DNA of 64,000 bases from Peromyscus leucopus (taxonomy: Eukaryota > Chordata > Mammalia > Rodentia > Cricetidae). The notes beneath the pieces were generated by a model, which did not search any database, was not told the origin of the DNA, and saw only the letters and a list, made by a program, of their open reading frames with translations. Within the stretch, counting starts at the first letter, position 1, and each line of letters begins with the position of its first letter. The translations under genes and the position numbers were made by a program. The stretch spans positions 118,906,629 to 118,970,628 of the forward strand of contig NC_051063.1 of NCBI RefSeq assembly GCF_004664715.2, in the 5' to 3' direction. Shown in pieces: positions 1-13,300 of this stretch.

Positions 1-779
1 GTACTCATTTCAAAGGAGTATAGAATTCCAGGGTGCTGGAAAATTCTATGTCTTAAAGAGGGTTGTTACTACACAGAGAATTCCATTAAAAAGCAAAATT
101 CCCCCCAACTCAGAGGAATAGAAAAGAAAAACAGTTGCATTACTGAATAAGCATTGACTCAGAGCAAGTGAGAAGCAAAGATGGGGAGAATTCCAGGTCC
201 TCCACACAGCCCATCAGATGCTGCCCATTGTGTATATTCTCAACATAAACAATCCCCAGTCACTAAAGAGAGAGGTGCTGCATTTGTCTTACAGGGTTCA
301 TCCTAGGTTCCAGGTTCCATTAGTAATTTGGGTGGCCATCTGCATTTGCTAATTGGTTCCATCAAGGGAAACATACATCTCACATGACCATGACAAGAGG
401 CAGTTTTGTGACTTAGAGCTAGGTGATAAATGTGACTTGGATTCGGGTTCTTGCTCTCCCACAGGTAGTGGGAGGTAAGATTCTGGCTTCCCCTTGTGAC
501 TGTTTCAAACAAATGGCTCTCATGTCTCGGGGGGTTGCGGGCATCACTAGGCCCTCACATGGCAAAGGTGTGATCAGTTTTTTTAGGATGTACATACATC
601 TCAAAGAGACAGGAAGGAATGAAGATTAGTTAGTCCTCTGTGCCTGCATGGTTCATGTCTACAAATTTAAGCAACCATATGGAAAATATTTGGAAAGAAG
701 GTACCTGAATATATACATATTTTTTTCTTGCTGTGATTCTTTAAATAGTAATGTAGACATCAGTTTGGCAGCATGACCA
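1..779. other. No gene recognised; probably decayed repeat or intergenic DNA
   Basis: Only short chance reading frames occur here and none resembles a receptor exon. The base composition is ordinary and I see no splice-site-framed exon. It may be very old repeat sequence, but I could not match it to a family. Confidence 0.4.
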
Positions 780-1340
780 TTTAGAAAAATAGCAACAGCA
801 AGTTTATCCTAGGGCCCATGGCCTCTCTAGCCAAGGCCTTTCACCAGAATTACAGTATCAGGAAGGAAATTCCTTACTGTGGAGCATATGTCAAATCCTA
901 TCAGAAATCAGTTAATTACCTATAACAGTCATGGCAGTATTGCACTAGTGGACCAGTTTGTCTGGAAAATTGGTATTCTAGCATTTGAGGGTCTAGTGCT
1001 GGATAAAACAATCGATGTCTTCATTCTCTCAGCAGTCCATATTGCACTTCCTGGCACTACCAAAGCATGTAATGATGATGGGTAACCAAGGCCAACAGAG
1101 TAGATAATCTTCATGCCTACTGCTTCCTGGGGATCTAGTGGTCATTGATAGTTCCTGGGAAAGAACAGTCATTCTTTTTTTGGAGAATGTGGCAAATAAT
1201 AGGGTTCCCATACTTCAGTGGATGTTTCCACCTACTTGGACATATGGGTGGCAGTACTTGGGCTTCAGCAGGGAGTGTGAAGCTTCTTATTTTTTGTTTG
1301 TGTTTGCCTTCATAGAAGTTCATATATGAAGTCCAAGTTT
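780..1340 (-). repeat. Possible old rodent L1 3'-end fragment, antisense
   Basis: Segments around 810-1100 (a run on overlooked names of 'associate, catch, release' style phrases is absent, but blocks near 935-960 and 1030-1070 resemble antisense 3'-end sequence of old murine L1 families as I remember it). The match is weak and no ORF supports it. It could equally be an unrelated repeat. Confidence 0.25.
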
Positions 1341-1851
1341 CTCTGTGCCTCTTCATATATGAATATTATGCCTAAGAAACAGGAGAAGGATGCAAGCAAC
1401 TTTCAGGAGTCTTGCAAGCGTAGATAGAGACAGCTGGCAGCCTTGAAAGTCATCCAAATTTCCTCTGTAAAGTTGGAGCATCTGTCTTCAGCCTGCAGGC
1501 CTAGAGTCTCTCAGTCACATCTCTCTGTGTCCTGTCGAATGTCTGGTATTTACCTCTGCAAAGCAGGAATCTGAAGGACCATTTTGTGAAGAAAAGTTCA
1601 GTGATCACTTTCCTATGGGTCCTGTAAATCCAGTCAATACATTTTTTAAGCAGTCCAGGTAAGAACAGTTTCTTGTCCAAATGGCTATTTTGCCAAGAAG
1701 AAGATAAACTCCATATGGAGAGTCTTCGATGCCCATCCTTCTCATTGAAATAAATCAGTGCTGCCAAGAGCAGACATGTCTCACTGTCCAGAAAGTCTCT
1801 TAGTCCAATCGGATGCTCGCGGACTCTCCTCAGGGAAAAGTTGCAGTCTCC
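1341..1851 (-). repeat. ERV internal-region fragment, antisense (copy 1 of 3)
   Basis: This block is clearly similar to 37895-38310 and 62072-62488. The 37.9-kb copy lies directly behind an antisense LTR, which marks the family as internal sequence of a retrovirus-like element read on the minus strand. No retroviral ORF is visible. It stops where L1 sequence starts at about 1852. Confidence 0.6.
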
Positions 1852-3812
1852 AACAATACTCTTCAAATTGTTCTACACAATAGAAACAGAAGGAAAATTA
1901 CCAAACTCATTATATGAGGGTACAGTTACTCTGCTTCCCAAGCCAAACAAAGATGCAACAAAGAAAGAGAATTAGAGAAAAATCTCCCTCATGAATGTTG
2001 ATACAAAAATACTCAAAAAAGTATTGGCAAACAGACTCCAAGAACACATCCAAAATATCCACCATGATCAAGTAGACTTCATGCCAGAGATGCAAGGTTG
2101 GTTCAACATATGAAAATCTGTCAATGTAATACATCATATAAACAAACTGAAAGAAAAAAAAAACCCACATGATCATCTCACTAGATGTTGAAAATGCCTT
2201 TGACAAAATCCAACATCCCTTCATGATAAAAGTCTTGAAGATATCGGAATAAGGGACATACCTAAACAAAATAAAGACAATTTACAGCAAAACAACAGCC
2301 ACAGTCAAATTAAATGGAAAAAACTCAAAGCGATCCCACTAAAATCAAGAACAAGACAAGGCTGTCTGTTCTCCCCATATTTATTCAATGTAGTACTTGA
2401 AGTTCTAACTAGAGCAATAAGACAACAAAAGGAGATCCAGGGGATACAAATTAGAAAGCAAGAAATCAAACTTTACTATTTGCAGATGATATGATAGTAT
2501 AAATAAGTGACACCAAAAATTCTACCAGGGAACAATTACAGCTGATAAACACCTTCAGTAATGTGGCATGATACAAAATTAAGTAAAAAAAATCAGTAAC
2601 CCTCATATATACAAATGACAAATGGGCTGAGAAAAAAATCAGAGAATCATCACCATTTACAATAGCCACAAATAATATAAACTACTTTGGGGTAACTCTA
2701 ACTAAGCAATTGAAGGACCTTTATGACAAGAACTTTAAGTCTCTGAAGAAATAAATTGAAGAAGATATCAAAAACTGGAAAGATGTCCCATGCTCAAGGA
2801 TAGGTAGGCTTAACAGTAAAAATGGCAATATTATCAAAAGCAATCTACAGATTCAGTGCAATCCCCATCAAAATCCCAACAAAATTTTTCACAGACCTGG
2901 AAAGAATAATACTCAACTTCATATGGAAAAGCAAATAACCCAGGATAGCTAAAAGAATCTTGTACAACAAAGCAACCTCTGGAGGCATTACAATCCCTGA
3001 CCTCAAGCTCTACTATAGAGCTACAGTAATAAAAAGAGCTTGGTACTGGCATAAAAACCAACAGAATGGAATTGAAGACCCTGACAATAATCCACACACA
3101 TATGAAAACCTAATGTTTGACGGAGAAGCCAAAACTATACAATATAAAAAAGAAATCATCTTCAACAAATGGTGCCTGAGTTGACCTACTTTGGTGATTA
3201 GATGGCTGAATATCCTAACTGACATCATAGAATCATCATTCAGTGACCGATGGAAGCAGATGCAGACATCCACAGATGGGTACCAGACAGAGCTCCAGGA
3301 GTCCAATTCACCAGAGAGAGGAGGGATGCTATGAACAAGAAATAATGAGACCATGATTGGCAAAAGAACAGAGACAACTAGCCAAACTAGTAGAAATGCA
3401 TGAACTGTGGACCAATAGCTGAGGAGCCCCCATGGAACTGGACTAGGCACTCTGGATAAGTGAGACAGTTGTTTAGCTTAAACTGTTTAGGGGGCCCCCA
3501 GTTAGTATGACTGCAACCTGTCCCTAGTGCATGATGCAGGTTTTTGGAAACTAGTGCCTATGGTAAGACACTGTGCAGACTTGGTGCAGGGAGGAGGGGC
3601 TTGGACCTGCCTCAACTGAATGTACTAAGCCTGGTGACTCCCCATGGGAGAACTTGCCTTGGAGGAGGTGGGAACTGGGGGTGGATTGGTGGGGAAGACT
3701 CGAGGGTGGGCAGAAGAATAACAGGGGAATCTGTGGTTAGTATGTAAAATGAATAGAAATTCTCTTAATAAATTTTTTTTAAATAAAAAGTGTTTAAAAA
3801 ATTGAAAAAGAT
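1852..3812 (+). mobile_element. LINE-1 fragment, internally deleted, sense
   Basis: The DNA encodes broken pieces of L1 ORF2 reverse transcriptase in the sense direction, including a recognisable FADD-type catalytic block near 2480, then the region preceding the C-terminal domain. At about 3178-3182 it jumps straight to the L1 3' UTR, so most of the ORF2 C-terminal part is deleted. It ends in an A-rich tail at about 3770-3812. Many stops and frameshifts show it is dead. Its 3' end and downstream flank match those of the L1 at 22084-28316, so the two look like duplicated copies of one insertion rather than independent insertions. Confidence 0.85.
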
Positions 3813-4832
3813 TTGTGTTATATTGGACAATACAAATCAAGGGAAGGAAAAAAGTCCAAGAGAAAGCAAAAGAATCAGAGACCCACTAATTCACCCTCTC
3901 AGGATTCACACAAAGACACAAAACTGTGAGCCACAATACAAATACAAAGGACCTGGTCCTGATCCATGTAGGTCCTGTGCATGTTATCTCAGTCTCTGAG
4001 TTCTTATAAGCATTGGACATATTGATTTAGAGGGCCTTGTATTCTTGTCGTCCAACCACTCTGACTCTTCTTACACTTTTTGCCCCACCCCCATGAGGAG
4101 CCCTGGGCTCTGAATAAAGAGATTTATTTAGTGCTGGTTGTTTCAAGATCTCTCAGCTCCTTTCTAGTGTCTGGTGGTGGATCTCACTATTTGTATCCAT
4201 GTGTTGTAGGAGGAACCTTCTCTGATGACAAGGGAAGAGACACTAATTTTTAAGTATAGCGGGAATTCATCAGGAGTCACCTTATCACTACTTTTTTTTT
4301 CTTTTCATAAATCAGTATTACTTAATTTTATCATATGTCTCTGTGTTATCTAGACTCAGGGTCTTGAACATGTAAGCAGTGTAGGCTAAGTTCTATTTTG
4401 TGGGGTGTGCCTTAAGTCAAATCAGTTATCTAGCTTTTTGTCACCATTGCCACAGTTTATCTTTCAGGCAGTACAGTATTGTGTGTATAAGGTTTATAGC
4501 TGGCCAAGTGTTTACATTTCTCTTTCGTGAGCTTACAGAGTAGTTCCTATACCAACTACACTGGAACATGGGAGAAAAGACTATGTAGGAACTGGTTTGA
4601 TGTCTCCATCTTCAATGAGTTCTGTAGGTGCCCTCTTCAGCAATGGAACATTGTGGTCAGTGTGTGGAGAGAAATCTTTACTCTTAGCAAACTCCTGGTT
4701 TTTTTTTTTTTTTTTTTTTTTTTTTTCTGGATCCCCGTGAGTCACTTTTGGCCAACAACTCAATTAGATGTAACCCAGTCTGGGTACTAAAAAAAATTCA
4801 TTTGGTGAAAAAAATATGAGCAGTTGGGACTC
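3813..4832 (-). repeat. Old L1-type 3'-end repeat, antisense, segmentally duplicated
   Basis: The block is collinear with 28317-29327 and more distantly similar to 14260-15200 and 34690-35600. The text resembles the antisense 3' end of old murine L1 families (L1_Mur/Lx type) as I recall them. A long T run lies at about 4700-4727. No gene is seen. Confidence 0.55.
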
Positions 4833-5315
4833 TGTTATAGTGATATTTTATTTGTGCTGAAATGTGATTTTATTTGTATGTTAATAAATAGTTTGCCTGG
4901 AGATCAGAGGTCATAGCAAGCCAGGAATAGCAGTCAGGCCGTAGTAGCCCATGTTAATCTGATCACATTGTAGGCAGAGGCTAAGTGTGGTCAAGGATAC
5001 AGCCAAGCATGGTGAGATGAGCCTTTAATCCCATTACCAACCATAGAGACCTGGAGATCTGTATAGACAGGCAGTGACGAGGAAGTCATGTATTGGGGTT
5101 AGAGTCAATGAGAAGGCAGAACTGAAAGACAATAAAAACACAAGTCAGGCAGAAAGAAACTCTTTCTCTGGGAAAGCTATGGCTGTGAGGTGGTAAGATA
5201 AGGCAGTTGTGATTCTCTGATCTCTTTGACTATTTAACTCTGTATTTGGCTCCGTGTTTTTATTTACTAAGACTGTTTAGAATTTTGTCAACACTCTGTG
5301 TACTGTAATACTGAC
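4833..5315 (+). mobile_element. Solo LTR, class II ERV-like (duplicated)
   Basis: A roughly 480-bp LTR-like unit starts with a TGTTATAGTG-type end and has an AATAAA-containing stretch near 4885. It is collinear with 29328-29815. It is also related over its first part to the LTRs at 42355-42704, 42730-43220 and 61655-62071. No internal region adjoins it. The right boundary is approximate. Confidence 0.6.
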
Positions 5316-5511
5316 AGTTTCATTAAAATACCTTTATGTACACATATATATATATATATGAGGAAGTTTAAACTGTAATAGGGTTCTATACTAACCTTCA
5401 AATGGCCCTTGATTTTAGATATTTCTCTCCATATTCTCTCCCATAACTGCTTCTCCCCTTCTTTTCCCCACTTGTTCCTCCCATTCTAGCCCACTACACT
5501 TAGCCATCACA
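5316..5511. repeat. Duplicated flank with (AT)n and truncated antisense L1 start
   Basis: This matches 29816-30172 apart from the B1 present in that copy. It contains an AT dinucleotide run at about 5343-5359. Similarity to unit B stops at about 5508-5511 and resumes with the sequence found at 34029 in unit B, which marks a deletion breakpoint. Confidence 0.65.
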
Positions 5512-6138
5512 TTTGTAAAGCAAATGAATTTAAGAAGTAAAATATGTAATTTTTTTATACACCTACATGATTTATTATCTAAATAAATAAATATATAATA
5601 TAGACTATTATGAATAAAATATGACATTCTGAAACATAAACAAGATGAATAAGATTCAACAAAACTAAATCCATATTCATCATCTCAAATAAGACTCTTC
5701 TGTGGAAATATAAATTGGAATTACAAAGAGATATTCTGCCTATGTACCTAATAGTAAAATCTTTAAGGTTATCATTTAGCTATAAAAATAGTATGGTTAC
5801 TACAAATGTCTTATGCAATCACAGTGAACATAGAGGAGAAGCGATAATCCAGTCAATTATTTTCATATGCTTTGTATAACTTCGGGAACTAACTTTGCCG
5901 CAAGTTAGAGAATTTAATATAAATTAGTTGTATATGTATTCACTTTAATGTAAAAATGAATAGTATGTTCCATTAATTCGGTAAATTCTATGGATCATCA
6001 TAGCTATCATCATATGTAATTTGTCAGTAGAATTGATTGTTATACAGTTCCTGGTCATTTTACAACACTTACTTGAATGAGTACTTAGGTGTGTCATTTC
6101 ACAAACAAAATTTCAAATACTCCAATTCCTCTGCTGAC
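5512..6138. other. Unit A flank, no gene
   Basis: The first 120 bases match 34029-34160 of unit B. The remainder is AT-rich single-copy-looking DNA in which I see no exon or element. Confidence 0.5.
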
Positions 6139-8291
6139 ATTCTTTTTTTTATTTTATTTTACAATACTATTCAGTTCTACATAATAGCCACAGATTCCCT
6201 TGTTCTCTCCCTTCCTGCCTCCTCCCCTCCCCCCCAGCATACCCCCCATTCCCACCTCTTCCAGATCAAGGTCTCCCCTGAGGACTGGGATCAACCTGAT
6301 AGACTCAGTCCAGGCAGGTCCAGTCCCCTCCTCCCAGATTGAGCCAAGTGTCCCTGCATAAGTTCCAGGTTTCAAACCGCTATCTCATGCAGTGAGCCCA
6401 GGACCTGGTACCACTGCCTAGATGCCAACCAAACAGATCAAGCCAATCAACGGTCTCACCTATTCAGAGGGCCTGATCCAGTTGGGGGCCCCTCAGCCTT
6501 TGGTTCATAGTTCATGTGTTTCCATTAATTTGGCTATTTGTCCCTGTGTTTTATCCAACCTTGGTTTCAACAATTCTCGCTCATACAAACCCTTCTCTTT
6601 CTCACTAATTAGACTCCCAGCACTCCACCCGGGGCCTAGCCATGGATGTCTGCATCCAGATTCCTCAGTACTTGGATGGGGTTTCTGGTACAAGTATTAG
6701 GGTGTTTGGCCATCCCATCACCAGAGTAGGTCAGTCCCAGCTGTCTCTCGACCATTGCCAGCAGTCTTTTGTGGGAGTATCTTTGTGGACTTCTGTGGGC
6801 CTCTTTAGCACTTTGTTTCTTCCTTTTCTCATGTGGTCTTCATTTACCATGGTCTCCTATTCCTTGTTCTCCCTCTCTTTTCCTGATCCAGCTAGGATCT
6901 CCCACTCTCTTTCCCTTCATTGTTCCCACTCATGACGAGGCTGTTCATGTAGATCTCATCCATTTCTCCGTGTCTTTCATGGGGTCCTATTTTCCAGGTA
7001 GCCTCACTGGTGATGTGAGTAGCAGTCCAGTCATCCTTGTTCCACATCTAGTATCCTCCTATGAGTGAGTATATACCATATTTGTTTTCTGAGTCTGGGT
7101 TACCTCACTCAGCATGATTTTTTCTAGATCCATCCATTTGCCTGCAAACCTCATGATGTCATTGTTTTTCTCTGCTGAGTAGTATTCCATTGTGTATATG
7201 TGCCACAATTTATTTATCCATTCTTCAGTTGAAGGGCATCTAGGTTGTTTCCAGGTTTTGGCTATTACAAACAATGCTGATATGAACATAGCTGAGCAAG
7301 TGCTCTTGTGGTATGATTGAGCATTTCTTGGGTATATGCCCAAGAGTGGTATAGCTGGATCTTGGGGGAGATTGATTCCCAATTTTCAAAGAAAGCGCCA
7401 TATTGATCCAAAGTGGTTGTACAAGCTTGAATTCCCACCAGCAGTGGAGGAGAGTTCCCCTAGTTCCACATGCTCTCTAGCATAAAGTGTCTTCACTGTT
7501 TTGATCTTAGCCACTCTGACAGGCATAACGTGGTATCTCAGAGTTGTTTTGATTTGCATTTCCCTGATGATTAGGGATGTTGAGCAATTCCTTAAATGTC
7601 TGTCAGCCATTTGATTTTCCTCTGTTGAGAATTCTCTGTTTAGTTCTAAAGCCCATTTCTCAATTGGACTGTTGGTCATTTTGATGTCTGATTCCTTGAG
7701 TTCTTTGTATATTCTGGATATCAGTCTTCTGTCAGATGTGGGGTTGGTGAAGATCTTTTCCCACTCTCTAGGCTGTCGCTTTGCCTTGTTGACCATAACC
7801 TTTGCTCTACAAAAGCTTCTCAGTTTCAAGAGGTCACATTGATTGATTGTTTCTCTCAGTGTCTGTGCTACTGGTGTTATATTTAGGAAGTGATCTTTAT
7901 GCAAATGCGTTCAAGACTCCTTCCTATTTTCTCTTCTAGCAGGTTTAGAGTAGCTGGATTTATGTTGAGGTACTTGATCCACTCAGACTTAAGTTTTGTG
8001 CACGGTGACAGATATGGGTCTATTTGCAGCCTTCTACATGTTGATATCCAGTTATGCCAGCACCATTTGTTGAAGATGCTTTCTTTTTTCCATTGTACCC
8101 TTTTGGCTTCTTTGTCAAAAATTATATGTTCATAGGTGAGTGGGTTTATATCAGGGTCTTCAATTCGATTCCATTGGTCCACATGTCGGTTTCTATGCCA
8201 ATACCAAGCTGTTTTTATTACTGTAGCTCTATATGCCTCCAGAGGTTGTTTTATAATCAGAATTTCTGTGACTGAGAAAAGGATTCTTTTT
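6139..8291 (-). mobile_element. LINE-1, antisense, 5'-truncated, fairly young
   Basis: The left end is a T-rich tail (the poly(A) of a minus-strand element). It is followed by the antisense 3' UTR and then ORF2 C-terminal coding sequence read on the minus strand, from about 8300 down to 7059 in three frame-broken pieces. The bases ATTCTTTTT occur on both sides (6139-6147 and 8283-8291) and are a plausible target-site duplication. About 30 bp are missing near 8233 compared with the sibling copies. The element ends before the reverse transcriptase core, so it cannot be autonomous. Confidence 0.88.
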
Positions 8292-9480
8292 GTGGCATCC
8301 ATTATTTTTTATAAATTGGAATTTGATTGATATAAGAAAGGAAAGCAAGGTTTTTATATGTATTTTTCTCTATATTTCCAATGTTATTGGAGATTAGATG
8401 TGAGGGATACCCAAATGTTTGTACTGTAATCATTGTTTTTCACGTCAGCATTGTTTGTATATTACAGGAAACTACGTTATTGGTATGTATACCCTCCACT
8501 GGAGTTAGGATCACAATTTTGCCTATAACTTTCTACTATTTGTCCAAACCATGTTGAAAATGTTCTAGTCATACTCATTTCCCATATGGATATATAGTGA
8601 TGAGAAGGAACCAAAGCAATCAATGAATCTCCATTCAGATTGAGTCAAAATCTCCAAACTGTGAGCCTACCTGAACAATGCAGGAAGGATTCACTTATTT
8701 TCTCACATAACTACACCAACTGTATTACCTATCTAAAATTTTATTACTCAGTTGTAGATTTCATGGGATGCATTATGATCATATTCATGCCCTTCCAACA
8801 ACTTCCCCAGATCCATGCCTCTTTCTTCAACCACCCAAATTTGTCTCATATTTTTTAATGCATCACAGGACTAATACATACTTCTAATTTCTTTTGAAAA
8901 AAATGGTCTTCCACTGGAAAATATTTAACCTTCAAAGTATGATAAACTTAAAAAACATAAAAAGTAGCCTCCATATTTCAGTTATCTATCAATTGACAAT
9001 ATTGTTTTAGTTTCTAGTCATCTGTGTGGAGAAAACATTGGAGTAAGTTTATTTCTCCTTTCTAAATATAATGATTTTTTTTACAGAATGGTAATTGGCT
9101 TGTGACTCAATAGAACATTCAAGTTATAAATTTCACAGTGCCACTTCACTTTCATAGATAATGTGCTGCATCCCAGAGGAAAACTCATCTGATAAACTCC
9201 AGGTTTTCCACAGGTTAAAAAGAAAAAGAACAATGGATAAGTAGAGGCTTCCCAAACAGATGAGAAAATGCAACATCATTAATGATGGCAAAAGGTAGCA
9301 GTGGATAATTTTTGAAATGTAAGGCAGTAATCCTTTGAAGATTTTATATAGAAAACTCTCAATATAAAATTTTTAAATAATAAAATTTTTAATTTAAATT
9401 GAACTATGATTCTAAAGGGAGGAAAACACAAATCTAAAATAACATTTTGTTTTAGGCATTTGTTTTTGTTTCAGTTAAGA
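8292..9480. other. No gene recognised (unit A intergenic or ancestral intron 1)
   Basis: AT-rich sequence with no long reading frame. I could not align it by eye to the corresponding part of unit B and I see no transposon hallmarks. Confidence 0.4.
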
Positions 9481-10012
9481 TATATTTTATGTTTAAAATA
9501 ATGAATGAAACATAGTCAGATGTGTGCATCCATCACCATAGTCATGTTCAAGATATATAGAACATTTCACTAGGAATCATAAATAATGTACTGTTCAGCT
9601 ATCATCATTTTATCCCCTCATTTCTACATATTCCTGAATCTACATTCTATCCCATGAAGTTCCAGTTGGGCTTTTCATATGAATGAGATAATCTGCTTTT
9701 TGCTCTTTCATGTTTTTTAACCTAATGTGATATTTTCACAGGGCTATCACATTACCGCACAGATCAAACTTATATCCCCTGCATTTTTATTTAAAATTTA
9801 TTTTCATAAATTATATTCTGATTGAACTTTTTACTCCCCCAACTCCTCTGAGATCTTCTGCACTGCCTTCCTATCTGAACCCACACCCTTTCTTTCTCTT
9901 GATGGAAAACAAAGACTCTTCTAAATAAGAGTTAGAAAATAAGATGAAACATATAACAAATCAGAATGGGTAACACAATCATCAAACAGAAGAATTAAAA
10001 AGAATGAGATAC
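9481..10012 (-). repeat. Old L1-type antisense repeat, left part (paired with 34150-34650)
   Basis: This is collinear with 34150-34650 of unit B. It continues after the two later insertions at 14258, where the similarity to 34660 onward picks up exactly. The family resembles antisense 3' ends of old murine L1 (L1_Mur/Lx type). Confidence 0.6.
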
Positions 10013-10332
10013 CAAATTGCTTAGTATATATATGCAGCATGGACTTCCTATTCTCAATGCTGCCAATTTAAACATTTAAATAAATACAGCTTGGAAAGCT
10101 TGTGTGAATAAGAGCCTTATTATCTAAGCTGTTTATTTTATGATGTCCATCTCTTTCCTAATTCATAGTTTAAATATACACTTTCCCCCTGTTTCTCCAA
10201 ATTCATCCACCAGGACTGTTGCTTATATTTATAGATATTAAAATGTCACTCAAGTTCTATTATGCTTGTTTTCACATTTCTGTTATCACATCCATTGATA
10301 TAAAAACTATAAAAATGTGAAAAAGCAAAAAA
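10013..10332 (+). mobile_element. Short retroposed sequence of unknown source
   Basis: About 320 bp ends in an A-rich tail (about 10300-10335) and lies between two copies of AAAGAATGAGATAC (9999-10012 and 10333-10346). The sequence is absent from the unit B homologue near 34655. This is the signature of an L1-mediated retroposition of some RNA. I do not recognise the parent and no ORF is present. Confidence 0.55.
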
Positions 10333-10346
10333 AAAGAATGAGATAC

Positions 10347-13300
10347 AATTTAGAGAGTATTGGTATTAACTCTTCTTTGAATATCTGGTAGAATTCTGCG
10401 CTGAAACCATCTGGTCCTGGGCTTTTTTTTTGTTGGGAGACTTTTAATGACTGTTTCTATTTCCTTAGGGGTTATTGGACTATTTAAATAGTTTATCTGG
10501 TCTTGATTTAACTTAGGTATGTGGTACCTATCCAGAAAAATGTCCATTTCTTTTAGGTTTTCCAGTTTTGTGGAGTAGAGGTTTTTGAAATATGACCTTA
10601 TAATTCTCTGGATTTCCTCAATGTCTGTTGTTATGTCCCCCTTTTCATTTCTGATTTTGTTGATTTGGATTCTCTCTCTCTGTCTTTTGGTTAGTTTGGA
10701 TAAGGGCTTGTCTATCTTGTTGATTTTCTCAAAGAACCAACTCTTTGTTTCATTAATTTTTTGTATTATTCTCTTAGTTTCTAATTTATTAATTTCCCTC
10801 TCACTTTGATAATTTCCTGGCATCTATTCTTCCTGGGAGACTTTGCTTCTTCTTGTTCTAGAGTTTTCAGGTGTGCTGTTAAGTCACTAGTGTGGAATTT
10901 CTCCAACTTCTTTATGTGGGCATTTAGTGCTATGAATTTCCCTCTAAGCACTGCTTTCATAGTGTCCCATAAGTTTGGGTATGTGAAGGAACATTACCAA
11001 ACTCCTTCTATGAGGCTGCAATTACCCTGATTCCTAAACCAAACAAGGATGCAACAAAGAAAGAGAACTACAGACCGATCTCCCTCATGAACATTGATGC
11101 AAAAATACTCAATAAAATACTGGCAAACAGACTCCAAGAACACATCAGAACAATTATCCACCATGATCACGTAGGCTTCATCCCAGGGATGCAAGCGTGG
11201 TTCAACATATGAAAGTCCATCAATGTAATACACCATATAAACAAACTCAAAGAAAAAAACCACATGAATATCTCACTAGATGCAGAAAAAGCATTTGACA
11301 AAATCCAACACCCCTTCATGATAAAAGTCTTGGAGCTATCAGGAATACAGGGAACATACCTAAACATAATAAAGGCAATTTACAGCAAGCCAACAGCCAA
11401 CATCAAATTAAATGGAGAGAAACTCAAAGCAATTCCATTAAAATCAGGAATGAGGCAAGGCTGTCCTCTCTCCCCATACTTTTTCAATATAGTACTGGAA
11501 GTTCTAGCCAGAGCAATAAGACAACATAAGGAGATTAAGGGGATACAAATTGGAAAGGAAGAAGTCAAACTTTCCCTATTTGCAGATGACATGATAGTAT
11601 ACTTGAGTGACCCCAAAGATTCCACCCAGGAATTGATAAAGCTTATAAACACCTTCAGCAACATAGCAGGATACAAGATCAACTCAAAAAAATCAGTAGC
11701 CCTCCTATATACAATGGCCAAAGAATCTGAGAAGGCAATTAGAGATACATCACCATTTACAATAGCCACAAATGACATAAAATACCTTGGAGTAACACTA
11801 ACCATGCAAGTGAAGGACCTATATGACAAGAACTTTAAGTCCCTCAAAAAAGAAAATAAAGAAGATGTCAGAAAATGGAAAGATCTCCCATACTCATGGA
11901 TAGGCATTGTTAACATAGTAAAAATGGCAATCTTACCAAAAGCAATTTACAGATTCAATGCAATCCCCATCAAAATACCAACACAATTCTTCACAGACCT
12001 GGAAAGAATAATACTCAACTTCATATGGAAAAACAAAAAACCCAGGATAGCTAAAAGAAACCTGTACAATAAAACAACTTCTGGAGGCATCACAATCCCT
12101 GAATTCAAGCTCTACTATAGAGCTACAGTAATAAAAACAGCTTGGTATTGGCATAAAATCGACATGTGGACCAATGGAATCGAATTAAAGACCCTGACAT
12201 TAACCCACACACCTATGGACATATAATTTTTGACAAAGAAGCCAAAAGGGTACAATGGAAAAAAGAAAGCATCTTCAACAAATGGTGCTGGCATAACTGG
12301 ATATCAACGTGTAGAAAGTTGCAAATAGATCCATATCTGTCACCATGCACAAAACTTAAGTCAAAGTGGATCAAAGACCTCAGCATAAATCCAGCTACTC
12401 TGAACCTGCTAGAAGAGAAAGTAGGAAGGAATATTGAACGCATTGGCAAAGGAGATCACTTCCTAAATATAACACCAGTAGTGCAGACACTGAGACAAAC
12501 AATCAATCAATGGGACCTCTTGAAACTGAGAAGCTTTTGTAGAGCAAAGGATACGGTTAACAAGGCAAAGCGACAGCCTACAGAGTGGGAAAATATCTTC
12601 ACCAACCCCACATCTGACAGAGGACTGATATCCAGAATATATAAGGAACTCAAGAAATTAGACATCAAAATGACCAACAGTCCAATTGAGAAATGGGCTT
12701 TAGAACTAAACAGAGAATTCTCAACAGAGGAAAATCAAATGGCTGACAGACATTTAAGGAATTGCTCAACATCCCTAATCATCAGGGAAATGCAAATCAA
12801 AACAACTCTGAGATACCACCTTACGCCTGTCAGAGTGGCTAAGATCAAAACAGTGAAGACACTTTATGCTAGAGAGGATGTGGAACTAGGGGAACTCTCC
12901 TCCACTGCTGGTGGGAATGCAAGCTTGTACAACCACTTTGGAAATCAATATGGTGCTTTCTTAGAAAATTGGGAATCAATCTCCCCCAAGATCCAGCTAT
13001 AACACTCCTGGGCATATACCCAAGAAATGCTCAATCATACCACAAGAGCACTTGCTCAGCTATGTTCATATCAGCATTGTTTGTAATAGCCAAAACCTGG
13101 AAACAACCTAGATGCCCTTCAACTGAAGAATGGATAAATAAATTGTGGCACATATACACAATGGAATACTACTCAGCAGAGAAAAACAATGACATCATGA
13201 GGTTTGCAGGCAAATGGATGGATCTAGAAAAAATCATGCTGAGTGAGGTAACCCAGACTCAGAAAGACAAATATGGTATGTACTCACTCATAGGAGGATA

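Noticed and set aside
303..629. Overlapping small frames on both strands near the window start
   Set aside because: Short, mutually overlapping, with no family resemblance and no splice context.
11380..11916. A 178-codon minus-strand frame
   Set aside because: It is the antisense of the L1 reverse transcriptase, whose sense frame explains the lack of stops.
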